From the NCBI GenBank assembly GCA_017509785.1, contig JAFWOT010000030.1:1-55165 (forward strand): a stretch of 55,165 bases of DNA, written 5' to 3'. This document shows, in pieces, positions 15,498 to 24,324 of the stretch. How positions within the stretch are numbered: the stretch's first letter is position 1; the number at the start of each line of letters is the position of its first letter. Source of the stretch: Clostridia bacterium (GTDB lineage Bacteria > Bacillota > Clostridia > Christensenellales > CAG-138). The notes below the pieces were generated by a model, which saw only the letters and a program-made list of their open reading frames with translations, searched no databases and was not told where the DNA came from. Position numbers and translations under genes: made by a program.

Positions 15498-17327
15498 ATG
15501 TGCGGAATAGTCGGATACACGGGCAGCCTCAACGCCACGCCCATACTCATAGAAGGATTGGAGACGCTTGCCTACCGCGGGTATGATTCCGCGGGGATCG
15601 CCGTTTGGGACGGCGAGGACATCCTCATGCGCAAGCAGAAGGGCCAGCTGAAGAACCTGCGTGATATACTTGAAAAAGACCCCATAAGCGGGTACTGCGG
15701 CATCGGCCACACCCGCTGGGCGACCCACGGCGAGCCGAGCTACATAAATTCGCACCCTCACGGAGACACGAAAAAGCAGCTCGTACTCGTCCATAACGGG
15801 ATAATCGAAAACTACGTGAAGCTCAAGGCGATGCTCCGGGAGAAGGGCTGCGAGTTCGTATCCGACACGGATACCGAGGTCGTGGCGCAGCTTCTGGGAG
15901 ACGTCTACCACGGAGAGCCCATCGAGGCCATCACCGAAGCAATGCGCCTTATTGAGGGATCGTTCGCGCTCGCGATACTGTTCCGCGACGATCCTTACCG
16001 CATCTACTGCGTCTGCAAGGACAGCCCGATGGTCGTCGGCTTCGGGAAGGACGGAGCGCATATCGCCTCCGATATCCCGGCGATGCTCGCCTACACGCGC
16101 GACGTCACATTCATGGGCGACAAGCAGATCGCCGTCCTCTCCCCCGAAGGGATCGCCTTCTTCGATGAATTCGGCACGCCGATCGACAAGGGCTCGACCC
16201 ATATAGACTGGGATCTCGACGCGGCGAAGAAGGGCAGCTACGAGCACTTCATGATGAAGGAGATCTGCGAGGAGCCCGTCGCCTTCCGCAAGACGGCGGA
16301 GCAGTACGTGAATTTCAGGTCGTTGAAGCTCAAGGCGGATTGCTTCCCCTGGGCCGAGGAGGACGCCTCCGCCGTAAAGCGGATAAGGATACTCGGCTGC
16401 GGCACGGCATACCACGCGGGGCTTCTCGGGAAGAAGTATTTTTCGGAGCTGGCGAAGATCCCGACCGAGGCGGATATCGCTTCGGAATTCCGTTATTCCG
16501 GCTACGTTTTCGAGGAGGGCGAGGTGCTCATGGTCGTCTCCCAGTCGGGTGAGACGGCGGACACCATCGCCGCGATGCGCATGGCGAAGAAGGCGGGCGT
16601 CAGGACGGTCGCCATATGCAACGTCATCGGCTCCACCATCGCGCGCGAGGCGGACGACGTGCTCTTCACCTACGCCGGGCCGGAGATCGCCGTCGCGGCG
16701 ACGAAGTCATATCTCACGCAGGCGGCGGTGTTCCTGCTGGCCGCGCTTCGCCTCGGCGAGGTTCGCGGGACGGTGGAAGAGGGCCGCGTCCGCGGGATGA
16801 TCGAGGAGCTTGCGCTCCTCCCCGACAGGATGCAGAGCCTTATAGATAAGCGCGAAAAGATACAGTATTTCGCCAGCCGGGAATTCTCGGCGAAGCACGT
16901 TTTCTTCATCGGCCGCGGGATAGATTCGGCCCTTGCCTACGAGGCGGCGCTGAAGCTGAAGGAGGTCAGCTACATCCATTCGGAGGCCTATGCCGCGGGC
17001 GAATTGAAGCACGGCACCATCGCCCTTATAGAAAAAGGGACTCTCGTCATCGGGCTCGTGACGCAGCCCGCTCTCGCCGCGAAGACGGAGAGCAATATCG
17101 AGGAGGTCCGCGTGCGCGGCGCGAAGGTGCTCGCCCTGACGAACGGCGAAATGCCCGAGGTCGATTCCCACTGCGCCGCCGTCTGGCGCTTTGAAAGGAC
17201 GGGAGAACTGCTCGCCCCGTTCTGCGCGATAATACCGCTGCAGCTCTTCGCCTACTACATGGCGGTGCAGAAGGGCTGCTCGGTGGATAAGCCGAGGAAC
17301 CTCGCAAAGAGCGTAACGGTAGAATAA
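15498..17327 (+). CDS. glmS: Glutamine--fructose-6-phosphate aminotransferase (isomerizing)
   Basis: 609 aa, the usual length. It makes glucosamine-6-phosphate from fructose-6-phosphate and glutamine, the entry to peptidoglycan amino sugars. The ATG at 15498 is chosen because the next residue, Cys2 (MCGIVGYTG), is the catalytic nucleophile of the glutaminase domain and AAGGAGA lies upstream. The N-terminal Ntn-hydrolase domain (1-240) is followed by two SIS domains with SQSGETADT and GRGIDSALAYEAALKLKE. The C-terminus ends DKPRNLAKSVTVE, as expected. Unlike many Firmicutes copies it has no room for a leader ribozyme, so control must be different. A terminator follows directly. Confidence 0.97.
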   Translation: MCGIVGYTGSLNATPILIEGLETLAYRGYDSAGIAVWDGEDILMRKQKGQLKNLRDILEKDPISGYCGIGHTRWATHGEPSYINSHPHGDTKKQLVLVHNGIIENYVKLKAMLREKGCEFVSDTDTEVVAQLLGDVYHGEPIEAITEAMRLIEGSFALAILFRDDPYRIYCVCKDSPMVVGFGKDGAHIASDIPAMLAYTRDVTFMGDKQIAVLSPEGIAFFDEFGTPIDKGSTHIDWDLDAAKKGSYEHFMMKEICEEPVAFRKTAEQYVNFRSLKLKADCFPWAEEDASAVKRIRILGCGTAYHAGLLGKKYFSELAKIPTEADIASEFRYSGYVFEEGEVLMVVSQSGETADTIAAMRMAKKAGVRTVAICNVIGSTIAREADDVLFTYAGPEIAVAATKSYLTQAAVFLLAALRLGEVRGTVEEGRVRGMIEELALLPDRMQSLIDKREKIQYFASREFSAKHVFFIGRGIDSALAYEAALKLKEVSYIHSEAYAAGELKHGTIALIEKGTLVIGLVTQPALAAKTESNIEEVRVRGAKVLALTNGEMPEVDSHCAAVWRFERTGELLAPFCAIIPLQLFAYYMAVQKGCSVDKPRNLAKSVTVE

Positions 17328-17333
17328 TAATTC

Positions 17334-17361
17334 GGGCGGGAGCGTGTGCTTCCGCCCTTTT
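17334..17361 (+). terminator. glmS terminator
   Basis: Arms GGGCGGGAGC/GCTTCCGCCC (one G-T) around GTGT, then TTTT. The next gene begins 14 bases later, so read-through may supply its mRNA. Confidence 0.8.
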
Positions 17362-17374
17362 GAAAGGAAAGGAT

Positions 17375-17785
17375 ATGAAGAAGGTCTATTTTGCGGGCTC
17401 CATCCGGGGAGGCCGTGCCGACGCCGCTCTTTACAGGCGGATGATAGAGTTTATAAAGAGCAAAGCCGAGGTGCTGACGGAGCACGTCGGGGATCTTTCA
17501 TTGAGCGCGCTCGAAGGCGCGGCCGATCGCGACGCCGCGATCTATTCGCGCGATACGGCGTGGCTCCGCGAATGCGGCCTCGTCATTGCCGAGTGCTCAT
17601 GCCCCTCGCACGGGGTGGGATACGAGCTCTGTTTTGCCGAAAAGCTGGGCAAGCCCTGCTTCGTGTTCTATAACAGCTCAAACGGGAGGCTTTCCGCGAT
17701 GATAAAGGGGGATCCGTATTTTAAAGTGATACCATATGAAAACGAGGACGAGCTCTTTGAAAAGCTCGCCGCGGTAGTGGAATGA
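17375..17785 (+). CDS. Nucleoside 2-deoxyribosyltransferase-like protein
   Basis: 136 aa from the ATG at 17375 (AGGAAAGG just upstream). MKKVYFAGSIRGGR, the DxxxxY-like segment RDAAIYSRDTAWL, and the AECSCPSHGVGYELCFAE block carrying the probable catalytic Glu match the nucleoside 2-deoxyribosyltransferase superfamily, which also includes the DNPH1/Rcl type N-glycosidases for deoxynucleotide monophosphates. A role in nucleotide salvage or sanitation is inferred. It follows glmS behind a terminator and ends at its own terminator. Confidence 0.82.
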   Translation: MKKVYFAGSIRGGRADAALYRRMIEFIKSKAEVLTEHVGDLSLSALEGAADRDAAIYSRDTAWLRECGLVIAECSCPSHGVGYELCFAEKLGKPCFVFYNSSNGRLSAMIKGDPYFKVIPYENEDELFEKLAAVVE

Positions 17786-17799
17786 TATGAGCGATCAGC

Positions 17800-17834
17800 A
17801 AAACGGAAGGGCGCGTTCCTTCCGTTTTCGGTTT
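17800..17834 (+). terminator. Terminator after the deoxyribosyltransferase-like gene
   Basis: Arms AAAACGGAAGG/CCTTCCGTTTT with a seven-base loop, followed by CGGTTTTTT. Confidence 0.88.
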
Positions 17835-17866
17835 TTTGGGCTTTCCCCGTGGGTGCGAACTGTCCC

Positions 17867-17895
17867 TTGAAAGAGGGACCCCGTTCTGATATAAC
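17867..17895 (+). promoter_or_regulatory. Promoter of the XRE/sigma-4 regulator pair
   Basis: TTGAAA (17867-17872), 17 bases, TATAAC (17890-17895), 31 bases before the start codon. Confidence 0.75.
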
Positions 17896-17926
17896 AAGTA
17901 TAAACCGAGACAGGAGGTCGATCTTT

Positions 17927-18391
17927 ATGGAAATCGGCAGAAGGATAGCGGATGCGAGAGCCTCGGCAGGCATGACTCAGCAGCAGCTCGCCGAAAAGCT
18001 CTTCGTGTCGCGGGATCTCGTTGCTAAGTGGGAGCAGGGCAGAAGGCGTCCCGATCACGGGACGATAGTTCGCATAGCCGAGGCGCTCTCGGTCAAGCCC
18101 GAATCCATCATAAGCAGGGAAGAATACGCCTTCCGGGAGCTGCGCGCCTGTATCCCCGAAAACTCCGGAATACCGACCGAAAGGCTCTCGGCGCTCATAA
18201 GCCGGTTCCTCAGGGAGCGCCCGCGGACGGAGGCCGACGTATTCATCCGAAGGTATTATCTGCTTCAATCGAACGCCGACGTCGCCTCATTCTACGGCAT
18301 GGGCGAGAACCGCGTACGGTCCATGCTCTCGAAGACGGCAAAAAGACTCGGTAAATTCTTAAAGGAGGAATGCGAAAATGAAAGACTCTGA
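17927..18391 (+). CDS. XRE-family HTH fused to a sigma-70 region 4-like domain
   Basis: 154 aa from the ATG at 17927 (CAGGAGG upstream). Residues 3-56 form a Cro/C1-type HTH (GMTQQQLAEKLFVSRDLVAKWEQGRR). Residues ~98-150 (EADVFIRRYYLLQSNADVASFYGMGENRVRSML and on) match the RRYW...S...K...R pattern of region 4 of ECF sigma factors that partner with clostridial membrane anti-sigma proteins. Sigma region 2, which binds core polymerase and opens the -10 box, is missing and the XRE domain takes its place. The end overlaps the start of the membrane-protein gene by 14 bases. It is probably a transcription regulator held by that partner. The XRE call is firm; the region-4 call is strong but by eye. 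Confidence 0.85.
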   Translation: MEIGRRIADARASAGMTQQQLAEKLFVSRDLVAKWEQGRRRPDHGTIVRIAEALSVKPESIISREEYAFRELRACIPENSGIPTERLSALISRFLRERPRTEADVFIRRYYLLQSNADVASFYGMGENRVRSMLSKTAKRLGKFLKEECENERL

Positions 18392-19592
18392 AATGTTCGA
18401 CGCCATCGCGCACATAGACGAAGACCTTGTAGATCGCTGCCTGGCGGGTGAAAACACGCATTCAGCGGAAAGGGGCGCGTATTCGCGCAGAAGGACCGCG
18501 TTCTCCATAGCCGCGGCCGCCGCCTCGCTCGTATTGATCGTCGGGCTCATCGCGGTACTGCATATAGGCGGGGAGAGCCACGCAAAGCATAACGGTTCCG
18601 TTTCGGAGGCTCCCGATACGTCCGAAGACGCCGCCGACGATCCCAACGCAACAGTCGTTCCCGATTTGACGGAAGCTCCTGATTTATCAGAAGCTCCCGA
18701 CTCAACGGATATTCCCGATAATACCGAGGCTCCGGATCCCGATGCGCTGCGCTTCGCGCTCCTTCCGGACTGGGGGGAGGGTCAGGACAACGGCGACTGG
18801 GTATATTACAGTTCGGTATCTAAGAGCCGGTTCAACGAATACGTTGAGCTCCGTATGAGCGAGGGTTTCCGACAGCTTGCGTGCAGCGACTCGCCGGACT
18901 CGCTTCTGCTCGTCCGGGACGGTGTCTGTATAGACGTTGTTTATGCGCCCCTGAGCTCGTCCTGCAATGTGATGGTAACGATCGATAAAGCCGTCTCCGG
19001 GCTCGACCGTGAAAACGTCATCGCGCAGATAAGGTCCGCCGAATACCCCCGGTGGAATCGTGATGGCTTCCGGGGGGAGCCCGTGCTGCTGTTTGACATC
19101 ACTCCCGAGGGTATTTATGATAAGACGGGCTTAGGGTTCTACCGCGCGGTTTTCGAATCGCCCGCGGAAGGCACTCAGCGCCGGTATGAGCAGGGGGATT
19201 TCATCGTCGGCGAGAGCGGCGCGTGGAACTTTATGTATTACGACCTCATCGCGGCGGATATAGACGGGGATGGAAATAACGAGGTGATAACGCTGAGCTT
19301 AGGCCCGACCTCCGGTCTGTTCTCCATCGTGTTGGAGGTGTACGGCTCAGATAACGGCAAGCTAACGCGCGAGGCTGTTTCTGCCTTCACGCTTAAATAC
19401 GGAAAGATATCCCTCTCTGCGCATGACGGCAAGGTCTACTACGTTTGTTCGCTCCAGTATCTCGTGCCCGGCAAAAAGGAGGCCGATTTTATGGAACCCG
19501 TCGAGTTTGAGCTTTCCATCGAGAACGGCAGGGTGATGATAAACGACCCCGAAGACCTGCTCGCACTATATTACTTCAACGTGGATCTTTGA
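18378..19592 (+). CDS. Membrane-anchored anti-sigma-like protein with extracytoplasmic domain
   Basis: 404 aa. The cytoplasmic N-terminus MKDSEMFDAIAHIDEDLVDRC resembles the 'DAIG.IDDDLIE.A' helix at the start of many clostridial ECF anti-sigma proteins. One transmembrane helix spans about 37-60, then a Pro/Glu/Asp linker with EAPD-type repeats (about 75-120). The large outer region contains DIDGDGNNEVITL, a calcium-binding loop like those of FG-GAP/VCBS or EF-hand repeats. GGAGG inside the preceding gene and the 14-base overlap imply coupled translation. I infer a sensor that holds the XRE/sigma-4 protein until an outside signal arrives. No protease-cleavage or zinc-finger motif is visible. 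Confidence 0.75.
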   Translation: MKDSEMFDAIAHIDEDLVDRCLAGENTHSAERGAYSRRRTAFSIAAAAASLVLIVGLIAVLHIGGESHAKHNGSVSEAPDTSEDAADDPNATVVPDLTEAPDLSEAPDSTDIPDNTEAPDPDALRFALLPDWGEGQDNGDWVYYSSVSKSRFNEYVELRMSEGFRQLACSDSPDSLLLVRDGVCIDVVYAPLSSSCNVMVTIDKAVSGLDRENVIAQIRSAEYPRWNRDGFRGEPVLLFDITPEGIYDKTGLGFYRAVFESPAEGTQRRYEQGDFIVGESGAWNFMYYDLIAADIDGDGNNEVITLSLGPTSGLFSIVLEVYGSDNGKLTREAVSAFTLKYGKISLSAHDGKVYYVCSLQYLVPGKKEADFMEPVEFELSIENGRVMINDPEDLLALYYFNVDL

Positions 19593-19609
19593 AATATGAA
19601 TGATGCAAA

Positions 19610-19645
19610 CAGGCTGAGAGGAAAATCTCCTCTCAGCCTGTTGTT
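19610..19645. terminator. Terminator between the anti-sigma-like gene and serA
   Basis: Perfect 13-bp arms (19610-19622 with 19628-19640) around AAATC. The plus-strand tail is TTGTTGTG and the minus-strand tail TTTGC, both only moderately T-rich; likely bidirectional. Confidence 0.75.
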
Positions 19646-19701
19646 GTGTGCTGCGTTTTATCCGCGGATCACCATTTATTGTCGATCATCAACCGCAGGG
19701 A

Positions 19702-20619
19702 TCACGCGAAGAACTTGCCGATGATGTCTACGATCTCGGCGCCGATACGCTTCTGAGCCTCAACGGTGGAAGCGCCGATGTGGGGGGTGCAGCTTACCAT
19801 GGGATGGCTGTAGAGCGCCTCGTTCTTGGAGGGCTCCTCCGCCCAAACGTCAAGACCCGCGGCGCGGACCTTGCCGGACTCGAGAGCGGCAAGCAGAGCC
19901 GCCTCGTCGATGTTGGCGCCGCGGCTGGTGTTGATGATGTTGACGCCGTCCTTCATCTTGGCGATGGTCTCCTCATTGATGAGGGGCTTGCCGTCGAGGG
20001 AGGGGGTATGGAGGCTGATGAAGTCGGAGTTGGCGAGGAGCTCGTCCATCTCGACGTACTTCATGTTCTCGTTCTCGATGCCTTCAACGTGGTAAATATC
20101 ATAGGCGAGGACCTTCATGCCCAGAGCCTGCGCCTTGCGGCCGAGGCTCTGACCGATGCGGCCGTAACCGATGACGCCCAGGGTCTTGCCGGCGATCTCG
20201 ATGCCCTTAGCGTAGGCCTTCTTCTCCCACTTGTTCTCACGCATGGAGTGACCCGCGGCGGAAACGAAGCGCGCGCAGGAGAGCATGTGAGCAAGAGCAA
20301 GCTCGGCGACCGCGTCGGAAGAGGCGCGGGGGGTGTTGCGGACGGCGATGCCCTTTTCCTCGGCATACTTATGATCGATGTTGTCGATCCCTACGCCGCC
20401 GCGGATGATGAGCTTCAGCCTGCCGCCTTCAACGGCGGAGTCGATAGCGGGAACGCGGACCTTGGTCGCGGAACGAACAACGAGAACGTCAAACTCCTTG
20501 ACGAGCTGAAGGAGCTCATCGGGGGTGGGGGTGGACTCGGGAAGAACTACCTCATGACCGAGCTCGCGCAGCTTGGCGACTGCGCCCTTTTCCATACCGT
20601 CGGAAGCAAGAATACGCAT
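19702..20619 (-). CDS. serA: D-3-phosphoglycerate dehydrogenase
   Basis: 305 aa from the ATG at 20619 (AAAGGAG upstream). It oxidises 3-phosphoglycerate with NAD, the first step of serine synthesis. The Rossmann motif is GVIGYGRIGQSLGRKA, followed by the substrate loop NTSRGANIDEAAL and the catalytic region HPMVSCTPHIGAST. The short length means there is no C-terminal ACT domain, so feedback by serine through ACT is not expected. It lies downstream of serC on the same strand with a 207-base gap and its own promoter. Confidence 0.95.
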   Translation of the reverse strand: MRILASDGMEKGAVAKLRELGHEVVLPESTPTPDELLQLVKEFDVLVVRSATKVRVPAIDSAVEGGRLKLIIRGGVGIDNIDHKYAEEKGIAVRNTPRASSDAVAELALAHMLSCARFVSAAGHSMRENKWEKKAYAKGIEIAGKTLGVIGYGRIGQSLGRKAQALGMKVLAYDIYHVEGIENENMKYVEMDELLANSDFISLHTPSLDGKPLINEETIAKMKDGVNIINTSRGANIDEAALLAALESGKVRAAGLDVWAEEPSKNEALYSHPMVSCTPHIGASTVEAQKRIGAEIVDIIGKFFA

Positions 20620-20687
20620 GATTATTTCTCCTTTTATTATTTGATTATTTGTTGGCGAGCCGATCCAACCGCGCACCCGAGCGAGTC

Positions 20688-20716
20688 ATTATCCTTTTAA
20701 ACCGAGTTTTATTCAA
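20688..20716 (-). promoter_or_regulatory. serA promoter
   Basis: TTGAAT (20711-20716), 17 bases, GATAAT (20688-20693), about 70 bases before serA. Confidence 0.6.
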
Positions 20717-20826
20717 CTCCGAGGAATCATCGGCAGCTGCCGGGATATGTCTCGCAGGAGCGGTTCGACGAGCTTGCGTTGACGAGTTCCGCGGCTCGCT
20801 CAGCTCGCATAATTGCTGATTGCTGA

Positions 20827-21924
20827 TTACGCCATGTGCTCCGCTTCGTACTTCTTGAGGAACTCAACGAGCGCGACGACGCCCTCTTCGGGCATGGCGT
20901 TGTAGATGGAGGCCCTGAGACCGCCAACGCTCTTGTGGCCCTTGAGGTTATCGAAGCCCGCGGCCTTCGTCGCCGCGACGACGTCGGCGTCCTGCTCCTT
21001 GGTGGGAGTTACGAACGGGACGTTCATGAGGGAACGGAACTCGGGCTCAACGGTGCCCTTGAAGAGCTTGGACTGATCGAGGAAATCATAGAGGATCTTG
21101 GCCTTATGCTCGTTCATCTTGGCCATGACCTCAAGGCCGCCGATGCTCTTCAGGTACTTGAAGACCTGACCGCAGACGTAGATCGACCAGCAGTTGGGGG
21201 TGTTATAGAGGGAGTTGTTGGCCGCATGGGTGTGATAGCTCATGTAGGTGGGTACCCAGGTGGGAAGCTCGGCGGGATCACGGATGAGATCCTCACGCAT
21301 GATGACGATGACCATGCCGGCGGGGCCGATGTTCTTCTGAACGCCGCCGTAGATCACGCCGTAATCGGAGACGTTGCAGGGCTTGGAGAGGAACATGGAG
21401 CTCTGGTCGGAGACGAGGATCTTGCCCTTGGTGTTGGGGAGCTGCTGGAAGGTGGTGCCGTGGATGGTCTCATTCTCGCAGATGTAGACGTAATCGGCGT
21501 CCTCGCTTATGGGCAGATCGGAGCAATCGGGGATGTAGCTGTAATTGCGGTCCTCGCTCGTTGCGACAAGGTTGATCTTGCCGTACTTCTTGGCCTCGTT
21601 ATAGGCCTTCTTGGACCAGTTGCCGGTGACGATGTAATCGGCAACGCCGTTCTTCATGAGGTTCATGGGGAGCATGGCGAACTGGAGGGTGGCGCCGCCC
21701 TGGATGAACATTACCTTGTAGTTGTCGGGGATGTTCATGAGGTCGCGCAGATCCTGCTCGGCTTCCTTGATGATGGTGTCGAAGACCTTGGAGCGGTGGC
21801 TCATTTCCATGACGCACATACCGGAGCCCTCATAATTCATGAGGTTGTCACGAATGCCTTCCAGAACCTTTTCGGGGAGGACGGAGGGGCCGGCGGAGAA
21901 GTTGTAGATACGATCGTATGCCAT
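20827..21924 (-). CDS. serC: Phosphoserine aminotransferase
   Basis: 365 aa, standard length. It converts 3-phosphohydroxypyruvate and glutamate to phosphoserine, the second step of serine synthesis, and acts on the product of the neighbouring serA. Signatures: NFSAGPSVLPEKVL at the N-terminus, the PLP phosphate loop FIQGGATLQFAM, SDQSSMF, and the Schiff-base Lys197 in GGVQKNIGPAG. AAGGAGT lies before the ATG. The leader contains a perfect hairpin (21943-21958) between promoter and binding site that may affect mRNA stability. Confidence 0.96.
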   Translation of the reverse strand: MAYDRIYNFSAGPSVLPEKVLEGIRDNLMNYEGSGMCVMEMSHRSKVFDTIIKEAEQDLRDLMNIPDNYKVMFIQGGATLQFAMLPMNLMKNGVADYIVTGNWSKKAYNEAKKYGKINLVATSEDRNYSYIPDCSDLPISEDADYVYICENETIHGTTFQQLPNTKGKILVSDQSSMFLSKPCNVSDYGVIYGGVQKNIGPAGMVIVIMREDLIRDPAELPTWVPTYMSYHTHAANNSLYNTPNCWSIYVCGQVFKYLKSIGGLEVMAKMNEHKAKILYDFLDQSKLFKGTVEPEFRSLMNVPFVTPTKEQDADVVAATKAAGFDNLKGHKSVGGLRASIYNAMPEEGVVALVEFLKKYEAEHMA

Positions 21925-21942
21925 GATTGTACTCCTTTATCT

Positions 21943-21958
21943 TGCCCGTTTCCGGGCA
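21943..21958 (-). other. Leader hairpin before serC
   Basis: TGCCCG/CGGGCA with a GAAA loop on the minus strand, between the promoter and the AAGGAG site. Possible stabiliser or protein-binding site. Confidence 0.5.
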
Positions 21959-21973
21959 TATTTTACTGACTTC

Positions 21974-22001
21974 ATTATAGCACAACGGCAGATTCATTCA
22001 A
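21974..22001 (-). promoter_or_regulatory. serC promoter
   Basis: TTGAAT (21996-22001), 16 bases, TATAAT (21974-21979), about 50 bases before the start. Confidence 0.75.
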
Positions 22002-22103
22002 CCGTTTTTCAAGCAAAAAACGGGATATATTTATTTATGCACAATACGCCGCCCCTCATGAAAAGGGAGCGGCGCGGCTTGCAGCTTATCATATTGCGGG
22101 GGA

Positions 22104-23048
22104 TCATCCGTCTTCGTACTGCCGGTATTTTATCCAGCGGAAGAAGAACGCGATCCTGTATGGGTAATCCGGGTCCGCGGCAAAATGCTCTATCTGATCC
22201 TTCGTAAGGTACCCGAAGCAGCTCATCGAATAATCGCTGAACGTGGAAAGGTCGATCCTGTACCCGAGCGAAATCAGCCTTTCAAGATCCGCACGGACGG
22301 CGTCGGTCATAGCCTGAGGACGCTCCGCGCGGGAGCAGTTCAGCTCCCAATACCGCTCCGCGAGCGGCCTGTAGCTCCCGGCCTTTTCGGATTTGCCGTT
22401 TTCACAGAGGTATTCGAGGAAGAGCTCGTGATAGTTCGGGTATCCCTCCACAAACAGAGTGGTGTATAAAAAGCTTTGCCAGTCCTTATAGAATTCGGCG
22501 TCCTCCTCTGGGATGAAGGACGGGAGCTTATCCTTGACGGGGCTCGTCGGATAATAGACTTCGGAAAACCAGATGTCAAACTCCTCCTGCATTTGAGCGA
22601 AGGCGGGAGAGTTTATGAGCTCCCGCTCCTTTGCAGAACGCTCATCCGCGCTCTTGAAGTATTCCCGCTGCTCCGCAGCCGACAGCTTGGCATAGGGGCG
22701 GTAATTCTGTATCTCCACCTTAAAGAGAGCGTCCGCGTTTTCAGGGTCGTCGAGCTTTGCGCGAAGCTCCGGATCGACGCCTACATACCCTCCCGGGAGC
22801 TCCCAATCCTGCGTTTCCCGGGATGGGCCGCCCTTCTCCCCCGTTACGACCTTCCATCCCGTGAGGTCGAGAAGCAGCGTTGGCTCGGGCGTAGGAAGAG
22901 GCGTGGGCTCGGGAGTATTCGCCGCGGCCTCGGCGGAAGGCATGGGCGTTTCCGAAGCGGGCTCTCCTTCCTTCACGCAGCCCGCCGCGCCAAAGAGCAT
23001 CAGCGCGGCAAGAACGAATGCCGCTGTGCGGTATAAAAACGTCTTCAT
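22104..23048 (-). CDS. Lipoprotein of unknown function
   Basis: 314 aa from the ATG at 23048, nine bases after AGGAGG. The lipobox is GAAGC with Cys24, followed by a disordered Ser/Thr/Pro/Glu linker (PEPTPLPTPEPT). The remaining ~250 residues are charged, mainly helical and rich in Tyr and Trp (QNYRPYAKLSAAEQREYF, FFFRWIKYRQYEDG); no family is recognised. It starts 23 bases after rodA and is probably co-transcribed, so a role at the cell envelope is plausible but not shown. It could simply be a lineage-specific surface protein. Confidence 0.8.
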   Translation of the reverse strand: MKTFLYRTAAFVLAALMLFGAAGCVKEGEPASETPMPSAEAAANTPEPTPLPTPEPTLLLDLTGWKVVTGEKGGPSRETQDWELPGGYVGVDPELRAKLDDPENADALFKVEIQNYRPYAKLSAAEQREYFKSADERSAKERELINSPAFAQMQEEFDIWFSEVYYPTSPVKDKLPSFIPEEDAEFYKDWQSFLYTTLFVEGYPNYHELFLEYLCENGKSEKAGSYRPLAERYWELNCSRAERPQAMTDAVRADLERLISLGYRIDLSTFSDYSMSCFGYLTKDQIEHFAADPDYPYRIAFFFRWIKYRQYEDG

Positions 23049-23071
23049 TTCGGTCTGCCTCCTGTGATGGA

Positions 23072-24280
23072 TCATCCTATCATCACGTCGCCCTTATCGT
23101 GCGCATGGTCGCGCTTGCGCTTCTTCTTGACGGGGTGGCGCATATAGACGTTAAGGACTATGCCGACGCCTATCATATTCGTGAGCATGTTCGAGCCCCC
23201 GTAGGATATGAACGGGAGCGGTATGCCCGTCATGGGCATGAGGCCTATCGTCATGCCGATGTTCTCGAAAACGTGGGCTATGAGCATGCCCGTCACGCCG
23301 ACGGCGAGCAGCATGCCGAAATTATCGCGGGCCTTTGTCGCGATGTAGATCCATCGGAAGGCGAGCAGGAAGAACGCGAAGATGACTATCACGCCTCCTA
23401 TAAAGCCCGCGCCCTCGACGATGCCGCTGTAGATGAAATCGGTATGCCGCTCGGGAACGTATTTGAGCTGCGAGAGCGTGGTCGAGGAGAAGAAGCCCTT
23501 CCCCGTGAGGCCGCCGGAGCCGATGACTATCTTGCTCCTTGCGACCTGCATGCCCGCGCCGAGGGGATCGTAATCCGGATTGATGAAGGAGATTATACGC
23601 TTCTGCTGATAATCGTCGAATACGAAGAAATACGCGAGCGGGAGCACCGTCCCCGCGACTGCCGCCGCGCCGGCCATCCAGAACCATTTGATCCTTGCGG
23701 CGAAGAGTATGAATATCAGTATCACGATGAGCACGAACGCGCTGCCGAGATCGGGCTGAAGGGCGACGAGCATGAAGGGCAGCATCGTCAGGCCGACGGT
23801 AAGGGCGATATCCCTGAATCGGGTGATCCTGCCGTCGGCGTCCATCGCGGCGGAGGCCACCTTCGAGACCATCACGATGACGGCTATCTTCGCGAGCTCG
23901 GCGGGCTGGATGTTCCTTTCGATGCTCTCGAAAACGAACCAGCCCTGCGCTCCGCCCCTCACCTTGCCCACGACGAAGAGCAGTGTCAGGAGCCCGACGA
24001 TGCCTATATACGCATACGTTATGAGCGGCTTGAAGATGTTGTAATCGAACACCATGAAGACTATCAGCCCCGCGAGCCCGATGAGGAAGTTTATGACCTG
24101 CCTCTGAACGTAGTCGAGATTGAGCTTCGCGATTATATCACCCAAGCCCTGTTCCGTCCCGTCGAAGGGCGTGGCAAGAACAGAGCAAAGGGTTATTAAC
24201 CCAAAGCCCACGAGAGCGAACACGATGAGTATCGTGAACCAATCTATGCTTCTGAAGTCTTTTTTATCGTAAAGGCTCAT
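23072..24280 (-). CDS. rodA: RodA/FtsW-family peptidoglycan polymerase
   Basis: 402 aa with about ten membrane segments. SEDS proteins polymerise lipid II into glycan strands together with a class B penicillin-binding protein. Family motifs are present: NIQPAELAKIA, ALQPDLGSAFV (with the key Asp), ARSKIVIGSGGLTGKG, PERHTDFIYSGIVEG and PLPFISYGGSNML. The context (no division genes, standalone with a lipoprotein) favours elongation (RodA) over FtsW or SpoVE, but this is a judgement. No mreBCD or PBP gene is adjacent. Confidence 0.9.
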   Translation of the reverse strand: MSLYDKKDFRSIDWFTILIVFALVGFGLITLCSVLATPFDGTEQGLGDIIAKLNLDYVQRQVINFLIGLAGLIVFMVFDYNIFKPLITYAYIGIVGLLTLLFVVGKVRGGAQGWFVFESIERNIQPAELAKIAVIVMVSKVASAAMDADGRITRFRDIALTVGLTMLPFMLVALQPDLGSAFVLIVILIFILFAARIKWFWMAGAAAVAGTVLPLAYFFVFDDYQQKRIISFINPDYDPLGAGMQVARSKIVIGSGGLTGKGFFSSTTLSQLKYVPERHTDFIYSGIVEGAGFIGGVIVIFAFFLLAFRWIYIATKARDNFGMLLAVGVTGMLIAHVFENIGMTIGLMPMTGIPLPFISYGGSNMLTNMIGVGIVLNVYMRHPVKKKRKRDHAHDKGDVMIG

Positions 24281-24324
24281 TAACGGTTCCTTTTATCGGC
24301 CGATCTGGCGGCCTCTGTGGAAGC

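Noticed and set aside
20620..20826. T-box or serine-related riboswitch between serC and serA
   Set aside because: No T-box sequence, specifier stem or antiterminator was found; only a plausible promoter.
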